A stretch of DNA of 64,000 nucleotides from Lachnospiraceae bacterium (GTDB lineage Bacteria; Bacillota; Clostridia; Lachnospirales; Lachnospiraceae), in the NCBI GenBank assembly GCA_017434885.1, contig JAFSGE010000056.1:124001-188000 (forward strand), given 5' to 3'. Position 1 is the first letter of the stretch; each line of letters starts with the position of its first letter. The notes beneath the pieces are model-generated. The model had not been told where the DNA came from and did not search any database. It saw nothing but the letters and a program-made list of their open reading frames with translations. A program made the position numbers and the translations under genes. Positions 43,644 to 53,295 of this stretch are shown here, one piece after another.

Positions 43644-43671
43644 AAAAAGTGGACTTGCCAGCCCACTTTTT
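43644..43671 (-). terminator. Intrinsic terminator upstream of rimP
   Basis: AAAAAGTGG (43644-43652) pairs with CCACTTTTT (43663-43671), with T's after it on the minus strand. It ends the CPBP gene but also lies downstream of the promoter at 43696-43724, so it could attenuate rimP operon transcription. Confidence 0.75.
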
Positions 43672-43695
43672 AGTAATCATCTTTAATTCTTCCTT

Positions 43696-43724
43696 ATCTT
43701 AGCACTGTTTTCCGGGGAAATCAA
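43696..43724 (-). promoter_or_regulatory. Candidate promoter for the rimP-nusA-infB operon
   Basis: TTGATT (43724-43719), 17-base spacer, TAAGAT (43701-43696) on the minus strand. It lies between the CPBP stop and the hairpin. Confidence 0.5.
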
Positions 43725-43740
43725 TAGATTTTCCCAAATT

Positions 43741-44679
43741 TTACACAGTTTTTTCGCTTTTCTTTGCCGTTTCTTCTTTGTACATTTTAAGAAGAAGGTA
43801 CGCTGCCAACACTGCAAAGCCAATCAGCCCGATAAATCCGGTAGGTGCCGGTCCCAAAAACACATTATAAGGATTTTCAAGAGAAGTAAAATATACTCCG
43901 ATGCTTGCAAATCCGTTAATCAATCCATGTGCCATAATGGCAGGAATACAGCTTTTTGTCTTTATGGTAACATAAGAGAAAATAATTCCGAGTACCACAC
44001 AGAACAAACACATCATCAAAATCCCCGTAACCGGATAACCTCTATATCCCAATCCGTAATTATGTCCCATTGCCGTAAGAGGTGCATGCCAAAGTCCCCA
44101 AATCACACCGCTGATTAACAGGGTAGGCACTATTGAAAAACGTTCCATCATTTTCGGTAACAGATAGCCTCGCCATCCCCATTCTTCACCAAAACAATTC
44201 ACCGCATTGATAAAAGGGGATAAAAAAATTCCCATCAGAATCTGACTTACCATCATTGCCTGCAATTCCGGAACGGAAGCTTCCACCTGTGCCTGCGCCT
44301 GCAACACTGCTCCCAAATAGCTGAGATTCGCATCAAACTGCTTCGGGAAAATCAGGAAATACAAAGCACCGCCAACTACCACGAGAAACGCCATGCCAAA
44401 CCATGCAAGCGCAAAATACTTCAAGTTCTTTTTGATGTTAACAGCCAGATACAACTCTTCCAAATGAAAACCTTCTTTGGTGAGAAGTCTGGTAAGCACT
44501 ACCGCAAGTGCCGGCATAAACATGGCACATGCCGTCAGATTCTGTGCAATCAAAGCCTCGTTTATGTCGGCACTGCCGACAAAGGGGGCAATCACAAAAA
44601 TTTCCAGAGCATAGGTCAGCACAAAGGTAATGACCAGATATAAAACAATTCGTTTTACAGTTAAATTTTTATTTTCCAT
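43741..44679 (-). CDS. CPBP-family intramembrane metalloprotease
   Basis: A 312-residue membrane protein with about eight helices. The CPBP (Abi) motifs are clear: GEEWGWRGYLLP (EExxxR), VIWGLWHAPLT (the FxxxH-type motif) and MAHGLINGFA. These residues form the zinc-bound or glutamate-based active site within the membrane. Roles in the family include prenyl-CAAX-like processing and bacteriocin immunity; the substrate here is unknown. Confidence 0.93.
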   Translation of the reverse strand: MENKNLTVKRIVLYLVITFVLTYALEIFVIAPFVGSADINEALIAQNLTACAMFMPALAVVLTRLLTKEGFHLEELYLAVNIKKNLKYFALAWFGMAFLVVVGGALYFLIFPKQFDANLSYLGAVLQAQAQVEASVPELQAMMVSQILMGIFLSPFINAVNCFGEEWGWRGYLLPKMMERFSIVPTLLISGVIWGLWHAPLTAMGHNYGLGYRGYPVTGILMMCLFCVVLGIIFSYVTIKTKSCIPAIMAHGLINGFASIGVYFTSLENPYNVFLGPAPTGFIGLIGFAVLAAYLLLKMYKEETAKKSEKTV

Positions 44680-44708
44680 AAAATAACCTCATTGATTTTG
44701 TCGCTTGC

Positions 44709-46019
44709 TTATCTTCCGATGCTGTAATATTCCACTCCTGTTTGTTTCATTTCTTCCGGAGCATATAAATTTCTTCCGTCATACACAAGCGGAGTATGCA
44801 TTTTCTCTTTGAATACGGCAGGAGTAAGTTCTTTCATCTCTTTCCATTCCGTAAATACAAAACAGATGTTGGCACCGCTTAACGCCTCCTCGCAGGAAGA
44901 AACATAAGTAATACTTCCTTTATCCAGCTTTCCTTCCGGGAATATCTGTTTTGCCCGGTCTGTTCCCTTGGGGTCATATGCATAAATATCAGCCCCGCTT
45001 GCAAGCAGACACTTAATATTATCAATAGACGGTGCTTCTCTAAGGTCATCCGTGCCGGCCTTAAAGGTAAGTCCCAGTACCGCCACTTTTAATCCCTTAA
45101 AAGAAATCATTCTGTCTTTTGCCTTTTCAAAAAGGCGGGTTTTCTGGTCCGTGTTTACCGCAACACATGCCTCTACGGTCCTAAGCTGATACCCATGTTC
45201 CTTGGCCAGAAATTTAAGTGCCTTGGTATCTTTGGGGAAACAGCTTCCGCCAAAACCGATTCCTGCATTTAAGAAACGGGAACCTATTCTCTCATCATAA
45301 CACATTCCCTGTGCCACATCCGTAATATCCGCACCTACTAATTCACAGAGGTTTGCAATATCATTCATGTAAGAAATCTTCAAAGCAAGGAAATCATTAC
45401 ATGCATATTTTATCATTTCTGCGGAGCGACGTTTTACGGAAACAATGGGAAGTTTAAAAGGCTCATAAATTTTCTTAAGAAGTGCTTCTGCCTGCGCACT
45501 TTCCGTACCGATAATAATTCTTGCGGCATGAAGTGTATCATGTACCGCGGTTCCCTGCGCCAAAAATTCAGGATTGGAAGCCACTTCCACTTTCACATCA
45601 TGTACCAGAAAATCCTTAATGAACTGCTCTACTTTATCATTGGTTCCCACCGGCACCGTAGACTTTACCACTACAAGACAATCCTTCTCAATGGTCTCTG
45701 CAATTTGTCTTGACACAGTGGCGATGTAGCTTAAATCCGCACTTCCATCCGGCATCTCAGGTGTTCCCACACCGATAAAAATGGCATCTGCGTCTTTATA
45801 TGCTGCTTTATAATCAGTCGTATAATGTAAAGTTCCCCTTTCGTTATTCTTCTGCATCAGTTCTTCCAGTCCGTCCTCATAAATAGGAGAAATCCCCTGA
45901 CGCATCATCTCTACTTTTTTTTCATCTACGTCCACACAAGTGACATCATATCCTTTTTCTGCAAAACATACACCTGCAACCAGTCCTACATATCCTGTTC
46001 CTGCTACTGCTATTTTCAT
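44709..46019 (-). CDS. ugd: UDP-glucose 6-dehydrogenase
   Basis: A 436-residue enzyme oxidising UDP-glucose to UDP-glucuronate for polysaccharide synthesis. It has an N-terminal Rossmann fold (VAGTGYVGLVAGVCFAEKG), the helix linker, catalytic Cys in GGSCFPKDTKAL and the C-terminal GLTFKAGTDDLREAPS. It is 22 bases downstream of the manC-like gene, so both feed nucleotide sugars for surface glycans. Confidence 0.97.
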   Translation of the reverse strand: MKIAVAGTGYVGLVAGVCFAEKGYDVTCVDVDEKKVEMMRQGISPIYEDGLEELMQKNNERGTLHYTTDYKAAYKDADAIFIGVGTPEMPDGSADLSYIATVSRQIAETIEKDCLVVVKSTVPVGTNDKVEQFIKDFLVHDVKVEVASNPEFLAQGTAVHDTLHAARIIIGTESAQAEALLKKIYEPFKLPIVSVKRRSAEMIKYACNDFLALKISYMNDIANLCELVGADITDVAQGMCYDERIGSRFLNAGIGFGGSCFPKDTKALKFLAKEHGYQLRTVEACVAVNTDQKTRLFEKAKDRMISFKGLKVAVLGLTFKAGTDDLREAPSIDNIKCLLASGADIYAYDPKGTDRAKQIFPEGKLDKGSITYVSSCEEALSGANICFVFTEWKEMKELTPAVFKEKMHTPLVYDGRNLYAPEEMKQTGVEYYSIGR

Positions 46020-46041
46020 GTTCTTTCCCGTCCTGTATTTT

Positions 46042-47361
46042 TTAATCTAATTCCAAATCAAACTTTTGTTTATCCTCTACACTGATATCCTGACCAATCT
46101 GCACTTCAATCAGCTTCAGTTCCGTATCTGCCAGAATCGAATGCTTACATCCCGCCGGCATCTGAATCACATCTCCTGCCTTTACAGTTTTTATCTCTCC
46201 GTCAATAACTGCCCTTCCGGTTCCCGATATTACATTCCACACCTCATCTCTTCTCTCATGGCTGTGGTAATTCATTCTATTTCCCGGATTCAGCGTTACT
46301 TTTATGGTCAGACTTTCCTCCTGCACATCAAGCACTCTAAAACTTCCCCATGACTTTTCCGCAAACATAATCTGCTGGTCTATTTTATCCACAAAAGGCT
46401 TGATATAGCTGGACTGTTCTTTATCGGATACCAAAATGCCCTCTGCACTTGCCGATACCACCACATCATTTAATCCCATACAAAGAACCGGAACATCAAG
46501 TTCATTGATTACATGTACATTTTCACACTTTTCATTCAGCATGACCTTACCGATGCTGGCTTCTTCCATCGCTTCCGTCAAAGTGTTCCACGTACCCAAA
46601 TCCTTCCACTGTCCGGCAAAACGCATCACTTCAATATTATCTTCTTTTTCTACCACTGCATAGTCAAAACTGATTTTATTCAAAGTTTCATACTTTGCAA
46701 ACAAATCACGGTAATCCGCAAAATCAATAAGCTGATGTGCTTTTTCCAATACATACTTTAGCTTATAGGCAAACACACCGCCGTTCCATAAAGCCCCTTG
46801 GGCAATATAACTCTCTGCAGTCTTAATATCCGGCTTCTCCTTAAAAGTCGCCACCTTGCTTACCTGTTCCTTGCTTGCAGGAATCACATAGCCATACTTT
46901 TCACTGGGATAAGTAGGCTCAATTCCCATAAGAACCAGATTGGCACTTCCCTCATCTGCAAGTTCACCAAGCTTCTTTACCGCCTCGAAGTAATCCTGAT
47001 TTACATACGGGTCCACAGGACATACCACCACAGACTCCTCTTCGGAAATTCCAAGCACATCATGCAAATAAGCAGTTGCCAGTGCAATCGCCGGAAAAGT
47101 ATCTCTTCTGCACGGCTCCACGCAAACTCCCACTTCACTTCCAAGCTGGTTATGAATGGATGAAACCTGCGTCTTTGATGTGGCAATGGTTACCGTTGCA
47201 TTTTCGTCCACGCTGCGAATTTGTCTGTATACTCTCTGAACCATAGATTCATATTCGTCATTTTCTGTTTTAAAAATCTTGATAAACTGCTTGGAACGAA
47301 TGTCATTGGAAAGCGGCCATAAACGCTTACCGCTACCGCCGGACAATAAAATGATATTCAT
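46042..47361 (-). CDS. manC: Mannose-1-phosphate guanylyltransferase / mannose-6-phosphate isomerase-like
   Basis: A 439-residue enzyme. The N-terminal nucleotidyltransferase has LSGGSGKRLWPLSND, and VEKPDIKTAESYI-like FKEKPD is present. A C-terminal cupin (about 330-430, MNYHSHERRDEVWNVISGTG) corresponds to the type II isomerase part of ManC/CpsB. It makes GDP-mannose and may isomerise fructose-6-phosphate. It is flanked by ugd. Confidence 0.93.
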   Translation of the reverse strand: MNIILLSGGSGKRLWPLSNDIRSKQFIKIFKTENDEYESMVQRVYRQIRSVDENATVTIATSKTQVSSIHNQLGSEVGVCVEPCRRDTFPAIALATAYLHDVLGISEEESVVVCPVDPYVNQDYFEAVKKLGELADEGSANLVLMGIEPTYPSEKYGYVIPASKEQVSKVATFKEKPDIKTAESYIAQGALWNGGVFAYKLKYVLEKAHQLIDFADYRDLFAKYETLNKISFDYAVVEKEDNIEVMRFAGQWKDLGTWNTLTEAMEEASIGKVMLNEKCENVHVINELDVPVLCMGLNDVVVSASAEGILVSDKEQSSYIKPFVDKIDQQIMFAEKSWGSFRVLDVQEESLTIKVTLNPGNRMNYHSHERRDEVWNVISGTGRAVIDGEIKTVKAGDVIQMPAGCKHSILADTELKLIEVQIGQDISVEDKQKFDLELD

Positions 47362-47382
47362 GCTTTCTATACTCCTGCCATG

Positions 47383-48300
47383 TTATTCATATTCCTGCTG
47401 TAACTTTTCCGAAATCTTTTGATACATCGGAAGAGAAACACCATATTCCTCACCTAATCTTGCCACAGAATATACAAGACCGTCAAGTTCTGACTTCTTT
47501 CCGGCTTCCACATCGCGTTGCATGGAGGTTTTCACTCCCGGTGCAAGACTATCCATAATGGCAACATTGGTTGCCACCATATCCTCTTCAAATGTAATTC
47601 CCATAGCCTTGGAAAGTATCATAATTTCACTGATTAACGTCTTAAAAGTCTCTCTGATTTCTCCCGGCTTCTGAATATCATCGGATGCTGCGCGATAATA
47701 CTGACCGCATGCAGCTGCCGGAGAAATATAAGAAAACTTTCTCATAGCATCTTTACGGATATTGTCGGAAAGCACACACTCAATTTCTGAATCTTCCAAG
47801 TCTTTTTTGATGTCTGCAAGCACCTGACGATATTCTTCAGGCTCTCTGACACCAAATACCACACGGAACAGATTTCCGCTTTGGAACAGGCATCCCGGTT
47901 CCTTAATCATTCCCACAATATAAATACAACCGTCTGTCACCAACAACTCCGGAAGTTCTTTTTGCATTCTGCCGCCGGTTCCGTAAATATTCAGTACCGG
48001 AATCACTACTGTCTCAGGCTTTGCCACCCTGCGGATAAACGGAATGGTTTCCTCCAAAGAATATCCCTTGACACATACAAAAATCACATCAGGTTTTTCT
48101 TCGTAATGCTCCATATCGGTTGCCTTGATATCTTCAACTACAAAACTACCTTTTGCTGTTGTTTCCATTCGAAGCCCATTTTCCTGCATGGCTTTTAAAT
48201 GAGCGCCGCGGGCAATTAACGTTACATCCTTACCTGCCTTTGTCATATAGGCACCCATGCATCCGCCGGTTCCTCCGGCTCCGATAATCAGGTATTTCAT
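47383..48300 (-). CDS. panE: 2-dehydropantoate 2-reductase (ketopantoate reductase family)
   Basis: A 305-residue NADPH enzyme of the ApbA/PanE family (LIIGAGGTGGCMGAYMTKAG at the N-terminus, helical C-terminal domain with SLAPGVKTSMQRDVEAGK). PanE makes pantoate for coenzyme A. Paralogues of unknown substrate exist, so the exact reaction is likely but not certain. Confidence 0.88.
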   Translation of the reverse strand: MKYLIIGAGGTGGCMGAYMTKAGKDVTLIARGAHLKAMQENGLRMETTAKGSFVVEDIKATDMEHYEEKPDVIFVCVKGYSLEETIPFIRRVAKPETVVIPVLNIYGTGGRMQKELPELLVTDGCIYIVGMIKEPGCLFQSGNLFRVVFGVREPEEYRQVLADIKKDLEDSEIECVLSDNIRKDAMRKFSYISPAAACGQYYRAASDDIQKPGEIRETFKTLISEIMILSKAMGITFEEDMVATNVAIMDSLAPGVKTSMQRDVEAGKKSELDGLVYSVARLGEEYGVSLPMYQKISEKLQQEYE

Positions 48301-48320
48301 TTTTCTTTTCCTCGTTCCTT

Positions 48321-49424
48321 TTATTCTTCTCTTGCTTCCAAATGAATATCTGCAAACCTTTCAAGTTCCTCTTTTGCCTTTCGGAAGCATTCTAACAATT
48401 TGTAAGAAAATACACCGCACTCTCCCTGCAAAATCATGTTATAGGCATCATCAATGGGTATCGCATCTTTGTACACACTCTCACTGATTAGTGCCGCAAA
48501 ACAGTCTGCCACGGAAACAAGCTGCGCCGAAATAGGAATTTCATCCTCTTTCAGCCCATCCGGGTATCCGCCGCCATCATATTTTTCATGATGGGAACGG
48601 GTAATTTCCAGACTACATTTTACGTAATCTTCTTCCCACAAATCCTTAATGCTCTCTATTATATCATAACCTCTGATGGAATGCGACTTTACATATTCAA
48701 ATTCTTCTGCTGTAAGTTTGCCCGGCTTTAATAAAATGGCATCCGGAATCATAACCTTTCCCACATCGTGAAGCACACTGGCAGACGCAATAATTTTTAT
48801 CTTTTCTTCCGTAAGTTCATATTCAGGATAGTCTTCCATCATATGTTTTGCAAGAATTTCCGTAAATCCTTTGACAAGTGTAAGATGAGAACGTTCCTCC
48901 ATGTTTCTGTACTCGACAACGGTACCCAGAACATCAATCATCTTCTCATTGCTTTTCTTCAATTGCTCTGCCTGCTGTTGCAAAAGCTTATACTGATTAC
49001 GCAAGGTAAACGCCTGTCTCTCCAGTTTCTCCTTAAACTCATTCTTCTCCAGGTACAGATTAACCAGCTTTTCTACTCTCTGCTTTACAAAGTCAGTATT
49101 AACCGGCTTTCGGATAAAATCGGAAATTCCATAGTCAAAGCATTCTGCCACCAAAGCAACATCCTGCTCACTGGTTACCACAAGTACCGGAAATTCTCCC
49201 ATATAATTTTTTTCGTTCAGCATTTTAAGAAGCGTCACACCGTTTACTTCCGGCATAACAATATCAAGAAGTACAGCTGCAATTTCTTTCATCTGAGTCT
49301 CTATCAGCTCCAGGGCTTCACGGCCGTTCTCCGCTTCCAAAATTTCATAATCTTCTTCCAGAATATTTTTGAGAACCTGGCGGTTAAATTTTGAATCATC
49401 TACTATTAATATCTTATTTTTCAT
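48321..49424 (-). CDS. Response regulator with HD-GYP phosphodiesterase domain
   Basis: A 367-residue protein. The N-terminal receiver has LIVDDSKFNRQVL and phospho-acceptor Asp in AVLLDIVMPEVNG, with KPVN as the switch lysine. A coiled-coil linker follows, then an HD-GYP domain with VLHDVGKVMIPDAILLKPGK and HHEKYDGGGYPDGL. All metal-binding residues visible are kept, so it is likely an active c-di-GMP phosphodiesterase controlled by phosphorylation. ATG 49424 lies eight bases after AGGGG. It follows the FapA-like gene by 20 bases. Confidence 0.95.
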   Translation of the reverse strand: MKNKILIVDDSKFNRQVLKNILEEDYEILEAENGREALELIETQMKEIAAVLLDIVMPEVNGVTLLKMLNEKNYMGEFPVLVVTSEQDVALVAECFDYGISDFIRKPVNTDFVKQRVEKLVNLYLEKNEFKEKLERQAFTLRNQYKLLQQQAEQLKKSNEKMIDVLGTVVEYRNMEERSHLTLVKGFTEILAKHMMEDYPEYELTEEKIKIIASASVLHDVGKVMIPDAILLKPGKLTAEEFEYVKSHSIRGYDIIESIKDLWEEDYVKCSLEITRSHHEKYDGGGYPDGLKEDEIPISAQLVSVADCFAALISESVYKDAIPIDDAYNMILQGECGVFSYKLLECFRKAKEELERFADIHLEAREE

Positions 49425-49444
49425 AGCCACTTCCCCTTACTCTC

Positions 49445-51610
49445 TTAGTTATTGATAACTTCGATTTCTCCATCCTGTTGCTTCAGTGTAATGTTGTACT
49501 GATTTTCTGCTTCCCATCTGCATTCCTGCAATTCAGCTACAGTTCCTTCAAAGGCATGCCCGTTAATCTGTATTCTGGCATCCCTGACATTTTTGATGCT
49601 TTCATCCACTTCCGCTTCCAGTTTCAGGAATTGTTCCAAATGCTTACTCTTGGTGTAAACAGCCTTTTCCAGCTTTTTAAATACCTCCATCTGGTTTCTG
49701 ACTTCGGGCGGGAACTTAGCCTTATATTCTTCGTAGGAATTCACCAGCATTTGCAATTCCTGTCTGCCTTCCTGAATCGCAACCTTGATCATACGGTTTT
49801 CTTCCCACATCTTTTGGTTCACTCTGACCTTCAGCACTGTATGAAGTCCCGCCTGATTGCCTACATTATTCAGCTTAAATCCCGATTCTGCCTGTGCCAC
49901 TCCACCGGCAATTACCTTGGTACTGGTAATGACTCCGCCTGCATAAAGCTGGCTGTTCAGACATTTGTCTACTTCAATATTTCCCTTTGCAATTACTTTG
50001 GCAGATTCAAAGAATCTGCTGACTACGTCTCTCTCAGCCTGTATCAGACCTCGTCCTGCGGAGTTCATTCCTTTCTTGAGAACGACGCTTCCTCCGCTCT
50101 CTATGGTAGCAGCTTCCACCGTGCCGTCAATGACAATGTCATCCGTTGCACGCACTACCGTACCGTATCCGATATCCCCACGGATATGAATACTTCCGTT
50201 AAACTGAATATTTCCGGTTGCCAGATTAATTTCGTCGAGCATCAGATGACTGGTTACTCTCAGTTCATCACCTTCCAACCTGACCATACCGTCAATGGCT
50301 GCTGTATAGGTTCGCTTATCTTCACTGAGGGAAAAGCCCTGTCCGATCAGGATTCTCTTTTCCACACCTTTTCTGCCTTTAATTTCTGTGCCTCGTACCG
50401 TGTATCCGTCTTCTCCCTCCTCGGCAGGATGATATTCAGCAAGCTTCTGACCTTCCCTTACCATTTCAAACCAGTTAATATTCTGATAATCCACGGAGCC
50501 GTCTTCAAGCACCTTAGGCTTTCTTTCTGTATCGGTATTAAAAAAGAATTCATAGTAACCGTCTTCACCCTTACTTGGGATTACTCCCTTTGCAACCAAT
50601 ACAGCTTTTCTGTATCCTTTTTTTGCTAAAATATAGTCTACCGCTTCTTCTAAAATCCCCTTACGGATACCATTTTCTTCAAAAATTTCCAAAAGCCTGT
50701 TTCTGGTCAGTTCTTTATCCTTTGTGAGCACCGTCACATATGCTTCCATATCATTGGCATTGAAATCAAACTGAAAATCCTCAGAGCGAATCTGACTCTG
50801 TAAAAACCGCTCCTGCTCACGATTATACTCATCCAAAATCGCCTGACGCTTCCGTCGCATTTCACTGGCTGTATAGCGCAGGAGACGATAACCATCTACG
50901 TCAATTCCTTTCATCAGACCATGCCGGATTACTCTCATTTGTTCCCATGAATATAAGGGATTATTGTACTTCCCGATATCAATCTGATTTTCCAGTCCTT
51001 TACGGATTTCGCGCATCTGACGCCAGCCGTACTGTAATGATGCATAAGCCGACACATCTATTCCTCTCACAAGCCCTTTGCTAATCTGGGTAATGGATGC
51101 CGCTCTGTATTCTTTTGACAGATAAGGGTCTATATCCACACCGTACTCCAGTGCAATCCGTATTTCATTGAGTTGCTGCGCATCATATCCTTCATTAATA
51201 TATTTCAGAATATTTACACCTGCCACGCGTGCTTTTCTGATTTGACGCATCACTCCGGCATCCAGCCTGATAAAGCTGTACAAATTCACTCCTGCTTCCA
51301 AGCCTTTGCGAAGCTGCCGCATTTTTTCGTAAGGAATCTCCGGAAGGGCATAACGGTTTACATCCACACCTGATTTAAGCCCCAGTCTGATTTCTTCCAT
51401 CTGGAACCAGTCAAACTCCGGCCTCGCATAGCGCTCTACCGGCAAATGTTCCAAAAGCCCCAATCTGATTTGGCGCATTTGAATAGGCAGGAAACTTTTA
51501 TTGGCATATAATGCCGTTTTGATTCCTGCCTCTTTGCCTTTAGAGATTTCTTCTATCTGTTCATTTGTAAAACCAACATTTAAAAAATACTCTTTTTCTT
51601 TTGATGTCAT
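49445..51610 (-). CDS. FapA/DUF342-family protein with N-terminal tandem repeats
   Basis: A 721-residue protein. Residues about 12-265 hold about nine repeats of about 26 residues, pattern Y.W.QMR.IR.GLE.GIDV..YA, for example FDWFQMEEIRLGLKSGVDV and YGWRQMREIRKGLENQIDI. The second half is a typical DUF342/FapA region with a right-handed beta-helix (GDIGYGTVVRATDDIVIDG, then VVLKKGMNSAGRGLIQAE) and a C-terminal coiled coil. DUF342 proteins of Vibrio (FapA) act at the flagellated pole. The repeat is not a family I can name. It is co-directional with the HD-GYP regulator and chemoreceptor. Confidence 0.85.
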   Translation of the reverse strand: MTSKEKEYFLNVGFTNEQIEEISKGKEAGIKTALYANKSFLPIQMRQIRLGLLEHLPVERYARPEFDWFQMEEIRLGLKSGVDVNRYALPEIPYEKMRQLRKGLEAGVNLYSFIRLDAGVMRQIRKARVAGVNILKYINEGYDAQQLNEIRIALEYGVDIDPYLSKEYRAASITQISKGLVRGIDVSAYASLQYGWRQMREIRKGLENQIDIGKYNNPLYSWEQMRVIRHGLMKGIDVDGYRLLRYTASEMRRKRQAILDEYNREQERFLQSQIRSEDFQFDFNANDMEAYVTVLTKDKELTRNRLLEIFEENGIRKGILEEAVDYILAKKGYRKAVLVAKGVIPSKGEDGYYEFFFNTDTERKPKVLEDGSVDYQNINWFEMVREGQKLAEYHPAEEGEDGYTVRGTEIKGRKGVEKRILIGQGFSLSEDKRTYTAAIDGMVRLEGDELRVTSHLMLDEINLATGNIQFNGSIHIRGDIGYGTVVRATDDIVIDGTVEAATIESGGSVVLKKGMNSAGRGLIQAERDVVSRFFESAKVIAKGNIEVDKCLNSQLYAGGVITSTKVIAGGVAQAESGFKLNNVGNQAGLHTVLKVRVNQKMWEENRMIKVAIQEGRQELQMLVNSYEEYKAKFPPEVRNQMEVFKKLEKAVYTKSKHLEQFLKLEAEVDESIKNVRDARIQINGHAFEGTVAELQECRWEAENQYNITLKQQDGEIEVINN

Positions 51611-51662
51611 TGTTTCGTCATCTCTTTCCCGGAATCAAAATGAATCTTTCTTTTACAATTCC

Positions 51663-51691
51663 ATTTTATCAAAACAACAACATCATATCAA
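51663..51691 (-). promoter_or_regulatory. Sigma-A promoter of the FapA-like gene with tandem upstream repeat
   Basis: TTGATA (51691-51686), 17-base spacer, TAAAAT (51668-51663) on the minus strand. Immediately upstream stand two tandem copies of GTTAAAAAATT (51693-51714), phased 11 bases apart, like an A-rich UP element or repeated protein site. Confidence 0.65.
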
Positions 51692-51747
51692 TAATTTTTT
51701 AACAATTTTTTAACGTGTGCATGAATTTTCTGACAAAACCATTATCC

Positions 51748-53274
51748 TTACTCACTTACTACCTTGTTAAGCTGTTCGGAAAGTTCTCTTACCTGTACTA
51801 CCATCCTTGCAAGATTTTCTGTTCCTGCGCTGTTTTCCTGGCTGGCTGCCGTCACCTGCTCAATAGCCTGCTCATTTTGTTGTGTATTATTACTGATTCG
51901 CCTCATGTTATCTGCAATTTCACTACTTTTTTTCTGTATAACAGCAGCTGTTTTTTCAATGGCATGCACCTGACCTACCAATTCAGCATTGGATGATGTA
52001 ATCAGCGCCGTGGATTCATTTGCCCTTTCAATATTTTCCATACCGCTTCTGGTAAACAACACATTTTTCTCCATAGCCGCAACAGCTTCATCCGTATTTC
52101 CCACTACCTGATGTACGATAGTTCCGATATTTTCTACCGCTGTCTTTGTCTGCTCTGCCAGTTTCTGAATCTCTTCCGCAACTACCGCAAAGCCTTTTCC
52201 GTGTTCTCCTGCCCTTGCCGCCTCAATGGTAGCATTCAACGCCAAAATATTTGTCCTGCTGGAAATACTGGTAATAGTCTGTACAATACCGATAATTTCC
52301 TTGGATTCCTCTCCAAGCGCCTCTATAATCTGCTTGCAGGCATCCGTACTTTCATAAATCTGTTTCATACTGGCAGTGGTTTCATCCATTCTCTGCTGAT
52401 TCTTTTCGGTGTTGACACCGATTTGCTCGGTCAAAACAGCTGTGCGGTGATTCATCCTGCCAAGCTCTGTAAGCTGTTCGTTTATATCATGCATTCTCTC
52501 ATCAGCACCTTCCACAGCATTCGTATTTTCTACTGAACCTTGCAAAAGATTTTCTGCTTGCCTTGCAATATGCTGGTTATTTTGCAAAGATATATCGGAA
52601 ATAGTCGAAAGCTCTGTCACCATACCAAATAAGGTTTCCGATGTTTTTGAAGCACTTTCCTGCATCTTCTTCATACGGTTTAACAACTCTTCCTGTTCCT
52701 CAGCACCCATCAGATTGGAAAGCATAGCTGCCGTTCTGGAAGACAGCATGGTAAAAATTGCTGCAACAGCTATCAAAACAAGTGCACGGGGAATAATACC
52801 GAATATAATCACACCGTTCATATCGGTAAAATTATCATCCTGTAATGTCTGTAACTGAAAAGCCAATATCTGTCCAACAGAAACCCCTACTACCGTAAAA
52901 CCTGTTGCGACAATATTCAAATGCCTCGAAAAATACAGACTTGCTATGGCAATAGGATAAACATAAACCACCACTACATGATAAGTAAGAGTGGTGCTGA
53001 GCAATAGCACAAAAATTGCTGCACATATCACATTGAAATACTTTATTTGACCGTTTTCTAATTTCAAAATATTGGTAAGCAGCGTAGGCAACAGTAAAAG
53101 CAGACCTCCGCCGATATATGCCACTGTCATAATACTATGCTCTACTTTAAAAACGCGAACTACATTAAGCACATAAACCAATGTAAATATGAAAAAAGTA
53201 ATCCTCATCACCTTTGCTACAATTTTGTTTGCCTGTCTTTCATTTTCTCTTAACATTCCGTTTCCTGCCGACAT
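51748..53274 (-). CDS. Membrane methyl-accepting chemotaxis protein
   Basis: A 508-residue chemoreceptor with about six N-terminal membrane helices (about 23-190) and no large periplasmic loop. This is unusual for classical receptors and common in Lachnospiraceae. The signalling domain has the hairpin tip [19 protein letters not shown] and the Gln/Glu-rich helices around it. There is no evident HAMP. It lies 21 bases downstream of the HD-GYP gene, so the signal probably links c-di-GMP and chemotaxis. Confidence 0.94.
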   Translation of the reverse strand: MSAGNGMLRENERQANKIVAKVMRITFFIFTLVYVLNVVRVFKVEHSIMTVAYIGGGLLLLLPTLLTNILKLENGQIKYFNVICAAIFVLLLSTTLTYHVVVVYVYPIAIASLYFSRHLNIVATGFTVVGVSVGQILAFQLQTLQDDNFTDMNGVIIFGIIPRALVLIAVAAIFTMLSSRTAAMLSNLMGAEEQEELLNRMKKMQESASKTSETLFGMVTELSTISDISLQNNQHIARQAENLLQGSVENTNAVEGADERMHDINEQLTELGRMNHRTAVLTEQIGVNTEKNQQRMDETTASMKQIYESTDACKQIIEALGEESKEIIGIVQTITSISSRTNILALNATIEAARAGEHGKGFAVVAEEIQKLAEQTKTAVENIGTIVHQVVGNTDEAVAAMEKNVLFTRSGMENIERANESTALITSSNAELVGQVHAIEKTAAVIQKKSSEIADNMRRISNNTQQNEQAIEQVTAASQENSAGTENLARMVVQVRELSEQLNKVVSE

Positions 53275-53295
53275 ATCTTTTTCCTCCTGTCATAA

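Noticed and set aside
49478..50629. Long plus-strand open frame of 383 codons
   Set aside because: It lies fully opposite the FapA-like gene, which has clear domains and repeats. The plus frame has no family resemblance, unusual composition and no ribosome site.
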